From the NCBI RefSeq assembly GCF_011397635.1, contig NC_064756.1, forward strand, positions 22,374,907 to 22,438,906: a stretch of DNA of 64,000 nt, read 5' to 3'. This DNA comes from Epinephelus fuscoguttatus. Taxonomy: Eukaryota; Chordata; Actinopteri; Perciformes; Serranidae. This document shows positions 11,041 through 22,000 of the stretch, piece after piece (positions within the stretch are counted from its first letter, which is position 1; each line of letters opens with the position of its first letter). The notes beneath the pieces were generated by a model. The model was not told the origin of the DNA and ran no database searches. It saw nothing but the letters and a program-made list of their open reading frames with translations. Position numbers and translations under genes: made by a program.

Positions 11041-12624
11041 ATCTTTGAAAAGCTGAAATCACAGGCGCCAATTGTCCCTTCGGAGAATCTTCGTCGCTCG
11101 CGCACCACACTAACACCGCGCGCGCCATAAACCTACAGTGACTGTAGGAAAAGTGGTGCTTTGAGCTTTAGGGAGACAGATGTGTCCTGAAACCAGTTCT
11201 AGTCCTGCAGTGTCAGACTGGAGACGCAAATGTTTTAAAAAATATGCTTGGAATAAATACCCACAACAATGACCCTGGTGCTTCAATATAACTTATTGAT
11301 TGACTCTTTGACTCACTACAAATTGTGTTAAGTAGCTTCCCAATATCGAATATAGGTTGTAGGATATTTTTTATTTTAAATCTTATAGGCAAATTAAGAC
11401 ATTTATTGATAATTTGATGGGAGCCCGTAAGGACAATTTTACATTTTCACAATTTTTTGCAAAAACACACCCATATTTATTGATAAAAAAGGTGTCCTCT
11501 CAGTCTGTAATTTTTAGCTTAGCCTACTATAATTTATGACTTTTTCCTTCCTTTCTCTAAATAATTTGGGCGCAAGTGTATTTAAAATACTGTAAAACTT
11601 CGTTTAGACGCCCAGTCCCTTTTACTAGCCTGGTGTGGCTACACCTTTTGACAAATAAACGCCTGTCTCAATTAGACACCTGGGGGCTTAATATGTGACA
11701 AGCAAAAATTATTTCTTTTGAATATTTTTTCTATTAAAAGTGACCAATGTTTCTGACTTAAAAAATCTTATTGATACACATTGTGTACACACAAAATGAG
11801 GCCTAAAAGAGGTGTATGCCACTTAGCCTACCACAGAAAGGTTGTGATCTATAAAAACAGACTTAATGAGAGAAACTGTGATCCATGCTTATGAACATTT
11901 TGGAGACAGCAAATTGGCGACACAGATGGTGAAGTGGAAGCCTGATTGTAGAAAAATTTTGGGTGCATGCGATTTTTGGCTTTTGTAGATTACATATATA
12001 AACATATAATAAACAATTTGATTGTATTTCCTGAAAACAGTTTTGTGCGAAAGGAATCGAAGGCCTGTCCCATATAGATGCCTGTCCCTAGGCCTGTTGA
12101 TTTCAGTGATTTAAGCAAATAATAGCCCGAGCTATAAATTGAAATTTATGACAAAACTGTCATAAAATGGAAAAAAAATCATTAAATAAGTATTAAGAAA
12201 GCATATAAAGGAACATTTTGGAAGAACTGGGAAAAACTGAAAAATAATGAATTATTAAAAGCATATAATTTCAGTGTTAATCATTTGTTTTACATTATAT
12301 TAAATTAGCACAGCTAAATTTTGTCTATAATGGTGTAATGAAACATAAAGGTTTTAGTAACACTGTTGCTGATTATTAATTTTAAGGTCCTTATGATTCT
12401 ACTCTGGTCTGAAGTCGACTGACATCATGATGGCGGTCAATGGTAGCAGCATCAGAGATAGATAAAACAAGTCTGTCAATGAGGAGAGCCCAACAGCAGC
12501 AGCTCACAAGGGAACAGTGGATCACTGGAATATCTTTAAAAAATAAAACCATGCCAAGCCTGGCTGTCTTAGCATAAGCTGATGAGAACCAATCCAAAGC
12601 CAAAATAAAACAGTACTGTAGTCA
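11041..12624. other. Intergenic: gucy1b2 upstream region
   Basis: No gene was recognised. About 11041-11150 is GC-rich with CpGs and should contain the 5' UTR and promoter of gucy1b2. The rest is AT-rich. Mirrored or repeated phrases such as CTTCGTTTAGACGCC and AAATAAACGCC at 11600-11660 suggest an old mobile element, but I could not delimit it. Confidence 0.4.
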
Positions 12625-12641
12625 TATGCAAACATAAATAC

Positions 12642-12647
12642 TTTATT
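12642..12647 (-). other. Probable cep57 polyadenylation signal
   Basis: TTTATT on the plus strand (AATAAA on the minus strand) lies 824 bases beyond the cep57 stop. The stretch 12,625-13,470 would be the 3' UTR. Confidence 0.45.
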
Positions 12648-13470
12648 TCTTAGAGAAATCTGTTTTCACTCAAAAATAGGTCACCCATGATTTGCAAAAA
12701 ATTACAAAATCCTCCTACGTATAGTTGTAGAAATAACTGCAGACATTCTGATCATAGCACACAACACATGCGTGCTGTTACACACACATATCGAGAGTCT
12801 GGAACAACACATCAAAGGGTTCAGTCATTTTAAACAAATACAGGTTAGGTCAACATCAGGCTCATCAAACTGCAAAAATATGTGTCAGACTATTTCATCA
12901 CTGCAGTTTCTTTACACTACCAAAAGCTGCTGCATCCAATGTATCAATATTTATGAAATGTGAGAATGTGTAAATATAAAGCAACCCAGGAGGGTTTAGC
13001 ACCACGAGATTTTGGCTTCCTTGTTATGAACTTTCATGCCCTCTGCTGGTAAAGCACTTAAACATCAAGTTAAAAAACACTGATCCAGGCTGATGTTTGA
13101 GACAACTTCCTCCATGAACTGAAATACAGTTACTTTGATGGTATTTATAATGAATAAGTCAACTTGAAGCCCTCGCTTTTAAATATTCCGACCAGTCATT
13201 TGACACTATGATGACTAATCAGACAACAAATTAACCTGGTTTACATTAAAAGCATTTTGGCTGGACTAGTAGAGACAACTTAGGTCTGGTTTAAAACATG
13301 TTACATGTTCCTAGTAAAGCAGGAAAAAAAACATATATTTAAAAAAGAAAGGAAAGACAGTCTGTAGTGATCATCAGTCAGTGGATTGGTCGATGGTGAA
13401 ATGATGGCCATAGGTAGGTAGATAGCACCAACTAGATTAACCTAATGCTGTGTTCATGCCTTGGTGGGTT

Positions 13471-14982
13471 TCAGGTCCGTAATGAGGTCTGCAGAGCCCT
13501 CATGTCCCTCAGCAGCCGCAGGTTCTTTTTGCTCCTCTCTCCTGGTTGAACTCTGACTGCTCCAGCAGAGCGACCTCTAGTGGACACTGTGGTCGTCACC
13601 CTCACCTCATTTCTGCTGTTGCGCCTAGAATTAGCCTCCTTTCTTAACTTCTTTATCTAGAGGAGAGACAAGAAAACAAAAGCTTACTTCTGCAGTTTGG
13701 TTTTGTGTGAGCTGAGCTGTGTTTTTTGTGTGAAAACCTACCTGCGTTTTGTGTTTGTAGAGCTTACTGATCTGCTCTCCTTTCCTCTCCATTTTCAGCA
13801 GCAGCCTCTCCTGCTCCCTCTGAAGTTCTTTTCTTTCCTGGTCAGAAATGCTGGCTTCCACCTGCCTCATCAACTCATCCTGCTCCCTGCAACACAAACA
13901 GATTTAAATTCAACAGTATTCTAACTAATCCACTCCATGCAGGGCTCATATGTGACGACACTCACAAGCTCATGAGTCGCAGCTCCTCCTGTAGTGCTTG
14001 CAGCAGCTCTGAAAGCTCCTCCCCGCTAGTGGTGGAGGAAGACGAGGAGCTGTCTGAATGCCTGGGACTACCTGACTCATAGCTGTTAGCTTTGGTAGAG
14101 AGGACACGGCTGTTGCAGAGGTGTGGCTGGTGTAGCTTCAGGAGAGACAAAACCGACTGGACGTTTGCTCTGACTGAGTGGCTGCAGCCCACTGACTGAA
14201 AGAGAACAGAGATCAAGTGTAAGGGAAGTTCAGCACTAAATAAAGACCATTTTATTCCAACACTAAGTCCACAAATACATCTGTGCCCATATTACCGTTC
14301 CAGCGACAAAAGGTACATCCCTGAGGCTCAGTCTATAGTGTGGCTGTGTGTAGGACGGCTGCTGTGGTGAAGGTTTCTGGAAAGAGAAAATCAACATAAA
14401 CACAGGAAAATGCACATTTAGGAGCACAAAGCAGGCCTGCAACTAAGAATTGTTTTCATTATCAGTTAACCTGTCAAGTGTTTTGAAAAGATAATTTCCT
14501 GTTCAAAACATTTAACCAATTAGTTTTTCTGTCCGACCAACATACAAAAAATATTAATTTTATAATGACAGCAAGTGGAGATAAAATGTATTATTAAAAC
14601 TATTTTTGTTTAAAATGTTGGGTGCTTTTTTGAGAAATAAATGCTAGGAAAATGGAACATTCACTGATTTTTTTTTATACTATTTAAAAATCAGAATATC
14701 TAAATCAGTGCACTGAGATCCTTTCCTACTTAATATGACACAGTTGTACAAACACTGTATGAAAGCACTTAACTTCCACAGTCACAGCTGTTCAAACATC
14801 TGCTTATAAAGAGTGAAAGAAACATTCTCAGTGTGCACAGATAGAAATAAAACCGTAAACCACCACAATTAAGTTCTTTACCTTTGAACTGGACTTTCTC
14901 TCTTTGGACTGTCTGCTGGACAGGCAAGGTGACACTGACTGCAGTAGTATCCTATTGGTCTCCAAACCTGTCTGTAGCTAAG

Positions 14983-15031
<49 letters not shown>

Positions 15032-17317
15032 AAGACAAACAAATTTCAAACAGTAGACTGAGCTTCCTTTCAAATATAGGAAATATTACAGGCTTGCAAT
15101 AGTGGTAATGGGAGCTAAGGAGAAATACACATCAAAGCCTTGTTACCTGATTAGCTTTATCCTGGACCAGCTTCCTCTGGTGCTCCTCCTCCTGCAGTTT
15201 CATCTCCAGCTCCTGAATCTTCATCTGACACATTCAGATACACGCAATCATCATTTTTGTGATGGTAATAATAAGAAAATAGAATGATTTTCCCTCTTGT
15301 CTCTGCCCCCTTGAGATAAAACATCAATTGCCTTATCAGCATTCTGGTTAAGTGAGATCATAACCTGAAAATATGTCTGAGTGGACAGAATGATGTTTCA
15401 GTCACTCTATTGATGCATCATTCATTCATTCATCTTCTAACCGCTTCATCCTCTTGAGGGTCGCGGGGGGGCTGGAGCCTATCCCAGCTACATCGGGCGA
15501 GAGGCAGGGTACACCCTGGACAGGTCGCCAGACTATCGCAGGGCTGACACATAGAGACAAACAACCATTCACGCTCACATTCACACCTATGGACAATTTA
15601 GAGTCTCCAATTAACCTAGTCCCCAATCTGCATGTCTTTGGACTGTGGGAGGAAGCCGGAGTGCCCGGAGAGAACCCACGCTGACACGGGGAGAACATGC
15701 AAACTCCACACAGAAGGGCTCCCACGCCCGGGATCGAACCGGCAACCCTCTTGCTGTGAGGCGAGAGTGCTAACCACCACACCACCGTGCCGCCCTTGAT
15801 GCATCATTTTAAGTTCAAATCAAAGTATACGATAATGCCCAGACTTGTGACTTTTGAACTGATCTGAACTGAACCAAAGTAGATCAGAGGTTTTCAGCCT
15901 ACACGATTTGGTTTGTGACCTTTTTGAACTAATCGGTGACTGCTTAATTGCAATTTCTTTTCCCTCTCAAACTGGGGCCTACAGAGGTAAAAGTGTTTCA
16001 CAACAACAACAAAAATTAAGGAATTTTTTTAAAAAACAGATTTTTTTTGTCAAATAAATGTTTTAAAATATGTTTTCTTGCCCCTTTTATTAATATTTGA
16101 CCCCCTCAAGATGATCCTGACCCCCAGATTGGGAACCACAGCCCTTTTGGTCACAGGGCCACGCTTCACTACTCAATGTTTTGTTTGTTTTGTTTGAAGA
16201 GCAAAGAATTAGTGTAATTTGGTCTGCACAGAAATGTACCATTTGAACCAAGGCCCCTTGGCAGTTAACATCAGTAACTACTTTAAAATTTCTCTGTCTT
16301 TGTCTGTACCTCAGCGTTGTTTTGTGTGCGTGTCAGCCTAAGATACTCCTGCTCCAGTCGCTCCAGCTTCTCCAACTGGGCATGCTCAGACACTGTGTCA
16401 GACTGTTGATCAGCTGACTTGGCTGCATCAGTGGAAACCTGAGAGCATGGAGAGCAATCAATCCAGTTCTACAAATCTGCTCACTCACATATGATAGGTT
16501 TTTACAATAAACATTATATTTTTGTGTAGTATTTGAAAAAGCTTTAATAACGTTGAATCAAAGTCTTATATCACAGCCTATGACACTAAGGAACGCTGGG
16601 TTAACCTGCTGTTTGAGCAGGCTGGTCCTGTCTGACTTGGCACTGCGCAGCATCCTCCTCATGTGATCCAGCTGTCGCTCCAGCTTCACGCAGCGAGACT
16701 CTGCAGCAGCCAGATGAGTAATCAACACTGTGGAGAAGAACAATGGGACACCATGAGATATAAGAAATGAGAGGAAACATAAATAAGTTATAGCATCTTA
16801 TTCATACACTCACCTTGATTGCAGTTGGACTGGCCGCTCTCTCTGTCTCTTTCTTCTGTGTAATCCTTGAAGAGTCTCTGTGTGACTTTATCGCTCTGCA
16901 GATGTGTGCGTGATGCATCTTTCCCCATTGTGTGCAGACTGAGCTCTGCGTGCCCCTTCTCCAACTCCAACCTCCTGATCTTCTCCTGGAGGTTCCTCAA
17001 GGCAGATAGGATTGCTACATGTGCACAGACACAGGGATTATGCGTATTATAGATTATTAGAAACAAGAATGTGATGCATACAGGGATATACTGAACATAC
17101 TTAGGGCATGATTATAGTCATGGTGCAATACGATATGATTTTTAGGTTTGGATGGAAGAATGGGAGGATAGGATGGGACGACAGAGAGGATGTGAAAGAA
17201 TGAATAGATGTCCGTGCAACTGAGACATTCAAGTCGTGTGGCATCATGTTGCACATGCTGTAACCATGGAGCTCTGAAACACTACAATGCCTGAATGGAA
17301 ACTTTGCAAAGGGAAAA

Positions 17318-17363
<46 letters not shown>

Positions 17364-17960
17364 TAAGTTGAAGTTACCTGCACTGCTGGTCTCTGGGAAT
17401 GCTTTGCTGGATGATGATGGGCGATTAAACTGACGTGTTTGTGTTTGGGGTGTGTGATGCACAAGTGTGTTAATGAAGGGACGATGAGCTGGGTACTCTT
17501 TATAAGATGGGAGTGACAGGCTGTCAGATACTACTCCAGTGGGTGCTGGGGGTGCACAGAGCTCCTGCAGGGAAACAGGGATAAATGTTGAAAAGCATCC
17601 AACATATTTGAGTAATGGAGATATTGTAGCCATCTCATCATTAGCAATAACCTAAATATGAAGCACAGAAAGGGAAATAAATATGAGCTAAGCCCTTGAA
17701 TATTATGCACCAACATGATTTTCTCCTCCTTAAATCAAATATAACGCATTAAGCTGAAACGTCAGAACACTTTTTAGGTCTGCAACATCAGCTGGACTGA
17801 GTTGTAGCAACTGCTGCTAGGCAGCTGTATAGCTACCTTTATGGACACTATAAAAGGTGGCGGACAGCTTTAACTCTTTTGTACATTAAATGAGGCTAAA
17901 TGTAAAAGCTACCTTCTCCCGCGTAGCATCAGCACCGGCTGTTTTTGACAGCTTCTCCAT
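13471..17960 (-). CDS. cep57: Centrosomal protein of 57 kDa (translokin)
   Basis: Centrosomal/pericentriolar coiled-coil protein that binds microtubules and helps keep centrioles engaged. Coding exons in order: 17913-17960, 17378-17564, 16814-17014, 16606-16727, 16310-16438, 15147-15224, 14882-14977, 14296-14376, 13966-14195, 13742-13886, 13471-13656. All phases agree; the total is 500 aa, the same length I recall for human CEP57. Residues about 80-255 are a long coiled coil beginning ILSALRNLQEKIRRLELEK, typical of the family. The LQTGLETNR segment (about 256-264), PHYRLSLRDVPFVAG (about 300-314) and the C-terminal PGERSKKNLRLLRDM belong to the microtubule-binding half. These favour Cep57 over the paralogue Cep57l1, although KGEQISKL is Cep57l1-like. 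The start is the first ATG after the acceptor at 17994; a 5' UTR exon probably begins near 18296. Confidence 0.9.
14985..15029. repeat. (CA)22 microsatellite beside a cep57 splice acceptor
   Basis: In the cep57 transcript this reads (UG)22 followed by UUUCUUAG and the 96-base exon 14882-14977. It sits where the pyrimidine tract should be. Confidence 0.95.
15423..15795 (-). mobile_element. tRNA-derived SINE with perfect 13-bp target duplication
   Basis: Read on the minus strand, the element starts GGGCGGCACGGTGGTGTGGT, has a Pol III B-box-like GGTTCGATCCC near its 5' end, and ends in an (ATGA)n tail at the left. TTGATGCATCATT occurs at both 15410-15422 and 15796-15808. This is a very common type of teleost SINE. 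It lies in a cep57 intron in the same orientation as the gene. Confidence 0.85.
17320..17360. repeat. (CA)n microsatellite
   Basis: About 20 units, starting roughly 15 bases past the donor of the cep57 exon 17378-17564. It is (UG)n in the transcript. Confidence 0.95.
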
Positions 17961-18289
17961 TGAAATGCAGCCAATCCAGTTTGCCTCGTTTATGCTGAAC
18001 CAGGAGTAAAATACGGAAAATGTGTTAATGTTAAATAAATGTAAAATTACAGCTAAACCTATTTTAAAAGACGATTTGCAGCCTGCTAGCTTAGCGCCGT
18101 TTAAGGCTGGCAGCGCTAATATGGGTTGTGAAAAGAAAACATCACTTGACAGCCTCACAATCCAGGGTTTCTGAGGGGTTTGAATGATTTAAATACCAGC
18201 CTGCCCCGTCCGCCTGCGCTACGTACACACACGATACAGAGAAAGCCAACCGGTGCGACGTTAACATTAAAGCAAACGCACTTTATTTG

Positions 18290-18460
18290 CTTACCGGAAG
18301 TGTAGTTTTTCTCCCGCGGACATTCTCTACTTTAGAACGGCGATGTTTCAAAATAAAACTACAATAACTCTGAGCCATCTGTGAGGGGCGGGGAGAGGGT
18401 TTGCAAGACTTGCCGGGATTTCTCTGACATATTTTGGGACTCAAGAGGAGGTGGGTAACT
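18290..18460. promoter_or_regulatory. Head-to-head promoter of cep57 and mre11
   Basis: A short GC-rich interval separates divergent genes. ACTTCCGGTAAGC on the minus strand (about 18,290-18,302) looks like the donor of a non-coding cep57 exon 1, and CCGGAAGTG is also an ETS-type site. A GC box, GGGGCGGGG, is at 18385-18393. AGAGGAG|GTGGGT near 18,450 could be the donor of a non-coding first exon of mre11. No TATA box was seen. Exact transcription starts cannot be read from sequence. Confidence 0.5.
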
Positions 18461-19050
18461 AACTGTTGTTTCCCCCACGTTGTAGCATCGAGCACACACA
18501 ACAAATAACTCTTTAAAGTTTAATAGACATATTATTTGTAGTTTAGACCCGTACTATATGTAAATGCAAGCTAAGCTCGTGTTAGCTTTAGCATTCATAG
18601 TCAACTTGCCTTAAGGGTTTCAGCAAAAGTGAAAGCTAACGTTAACTTGAGTCAACATCCTCACACTACCTTACCATGCAGATACAAGTTAGCGTTAGCT
18701 AGCTGCTAACGTTATTGACCGTTAATTAGTTAGCTAGCACACAATATAACATAACGTTTTCTTTATAAACGTGGTTTTCTTTTGGTAACTGCGACAAAAG
18801 TTAACGTTACCGTAATGCTTGTATGACATTTCTTGTTTACTTAGGCTTACTGCCTTCATTTATCTAACCATGCTATGCAGTATTTCCTAGTTCCTTAAGT
18901 ACATATCTACATTTGCAGTTGTGATATGGTTGTAGCATTTCTGTAACTTACAAGAGGATTGGGGCTAAATATAACTTCAACATCACTTTATTGTCTGCAG
19001 GTGACGCCTTTCGTTGACCTCTTGTCTGGTGTAAACAGATCCCTGTAATC

Positions 19051-22000
19051 ATGTCCTCGGAGAGCACCTTGTAAGTCTGTTTATATTATGATTTCCTTTT
19101 CAAATTCTCAAACGAAATGTATTGTAAATTAGCTGATTGCATATTAACAGAGCTTTTGAAATCTTCCAGAGAATAATGTTTACACCCAGGTCATATGCAA
19201 TGCAAGTTCACAGTAATAGTGTATTTTTAATGACTGTATTGTGTGCATTTTCTTTTTTAGGGATGATGAGGATACCTTCAAGATCCTCATCGCCACAGAC
19301 ATTCACCTCGGTTACCTCGAGAAGGATGCTATCCGCGGTAATGACACCTATAACACACTGGATGAGATCCTGAAATGTGCCAAGACAAATCAGGTATGTG
19401 CAAGTTCATAGATGGGTGACTCATCGTCTGCTTGCATGGACATACAAAAGTCTACCTGTTCTAAATACCTACTGATTTGCATTTGCTCATTTGTTTGCTT
19501 GCAGGTGGATTTTATCCTGCTGGGTGGTGATTTGTTCCATGAGAACAAGCCGTCACGTCGATGCCTCCACAACTGCATCACTATGCTAAGAAAATACTGC
19601 ATGGGTGACAATCCTGTACACTTCAACATTATGAGTGACCAGACTGTCAACTTCAACACCACCCAGTCAGTCCTGCTGTGTTTTTGTGGTCATTCTGGCA
19701 AAATATTGTATTTTTGTTATAGTAATGTTGTTATATGTGTGCTGACGTGTTGCAGGTTCCCCTGGGTTAACTATCAGGATGAAAACCTGAACATCTCTAT
19801 TCCTGTATTCAGCATTCACGGTAACCATGATGATCCAACTGGGGTAAGCTGCCTCCAGCATGAAAGAAATAATAAGACACAACACCAGATCTTAACATGC
19901 ATGTATCTGCAATTGTGTCTGTTTTGTTGTGCCTGTATATTGGTTTGTTTTAATGCAGCTTTTTTGTCCTCAAGGCTGAGGGTTTGTGCGCGTTGGATCT
20001 GCTGAGTGCTTCTGGTCTTGTCAATCACTTTGGTCACTCCCAGTCAGTTGAGAGGATAGAGATTAGTCCCATTCTCATGCAGAAAGGCAGCACCAAGCTG
20101 GCATTATTTGGTCTTGGTAAGTGTTTGTTTTGGTAATATCCATTTCTAAAATCTGTGTTCTGCCAAGATTCATAAAAGCATTCATGCTTAGGTCTAAATT
20201 ATGTATGAATGTGTGTGTAGGTTCTATCCCAGATGAGCGCTTGTACAGGATGTTTGTCAACAACCAAGTAACGATGCTTCGCCCCAAAGAAGACCAAGAT
20301 GAATGGTTTAACCTCTTTGCCATCCACCAGAACAGGTGCGTTTATGGTGTTGGATAGTCTAAACCAGAGACGAAAGCTGTCTATTTTAGGATAACCACAG
20401 AAAATGTCAACGTATTAGAGATGCATGTTGTGGACTGTGTAATGCAGTACATACTGCAAACTTGAAATCTGCAACTTAGTCCTTAAAGGGCCAGTGTGTA
20501 AAATGGGTTGAAAACAGTGACATCAGTGGTCAAATTCTAGATTGCAGGACTCACTCACTCATCCCTCCCATCGGGTAAATGACGGTGGCCTCGTAGGGAC
20601 AAAAACCCTTGCGCACGAGTTTTTCAGGAGTAGGTCTATCTAGTGACGAGGTGAATGTTTATTTAGAAATCTAAACCATGTTACGATATTGTAATGAATC
20701 CCTCACGAGCAGGAGACCAGAGGAGCGTTCGGGAAGAAGAAAAAGAGATTATAGACATTGTCAAGAAATGCAAAAATAAAGTATCCACTGATTATAATGA
20801 CATTGATACCAAACTAGTCAGAATGGTAATAGACGGGATATCCAAACCGCTAAACCACATTTTCAATTTGTCTTTCCAAACTGGTCAATTTCCTGACAGC
20901 ATGAAAATAGCCAAAGTCATCCCATTATACAAAACTGGAGATAAGCACATTTTCACAAACTACAGGCCTGTTTCTCTTCTCCCACAATTTTCAAAAATTC
21001 TTGAAAAACTCTTCAACAACAGATTAGACAGTTTCACAGATAAACACAAATTACTCTCGGACAGTCAGTATGGATTCAGGTCAAACCAGTCAACTTCTCT
21101 AGCTCTAACAGAACTCATTGAAGAAATCACAAACACCATTGACAATAAGAAATATGCAGTTGGAGTGTTCATCGATTTTAAAAAAAAAAGCATTTGACAC
21201 CATGAAATACTTATCAATAAATTGGAACGTTATGGGATTAGGGGTGTGGTATCAGAGTGGGTCAGAAACTATTTAAAAAACAGAAAACAGTTTGTGAAGA
21301 TGGGGGAATCTCAGTCATCGTGTTTGGACATTGTGTGTGGTGTACCTCAGGGATCAGTGCTAGGACCAAAACTATTCATCATGTACATAAATGACATATG
21401 CAGGACATCACAGCTATTGAAATTTATATTGTTTGCTGATGACACAAATATACTGGGGTGTGGTGAGAATTTGCAGCAACTTTTGGACTTAATCACATCA
21501 GAACTAAGCAAAATAAAAATATGGTTTGACATAAACAAGCTTTCACTAAACTTGAGTAAAACAAAAATAATGGTATTTGGAAACAGAAGAATCAACAATC
21601 AAGCACGGGTGCATATAGAGGGTGTTAGTATAGAAAGGGTGCACAAAATCAAATTCCTTGGGGTGATTATAGATGATAAAATTTGCTGGAAACCTCACAT
21701 CAAACATATCCACACTAAACTGTCTAGAAGCATCTCAGTCCTAGGCAAGGCAAAGCACTTTCTGAACCACAGGTCACTCCACATTCTGTACTGCTCACTA
21801 GTATTACCGTATTTGAATTATTGCACAGAGGTTTGGGGAAACTCATACATAAGTTCTTTACAGCCACTACTCAGTCTACAAAAATGAGCTATTAGAATAA
21901 TTCACAATGTCGGATTTCGGGAGCACACCAATTCCTTATTCATAAAATCTAAAATAGTTAAACTTTATGACATGGTGCAATATCAAACAGGAGTATTCAT

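Noticed and set aside
10844-11128. Longer N-terminus for gucy1b2 starting MARAVLVW
   Set aside because: After the GTATGC donor is used the upstream frame does not join the H-NOX exon in phase. Without splicing it inserts unrelated sequence before YGFIN.
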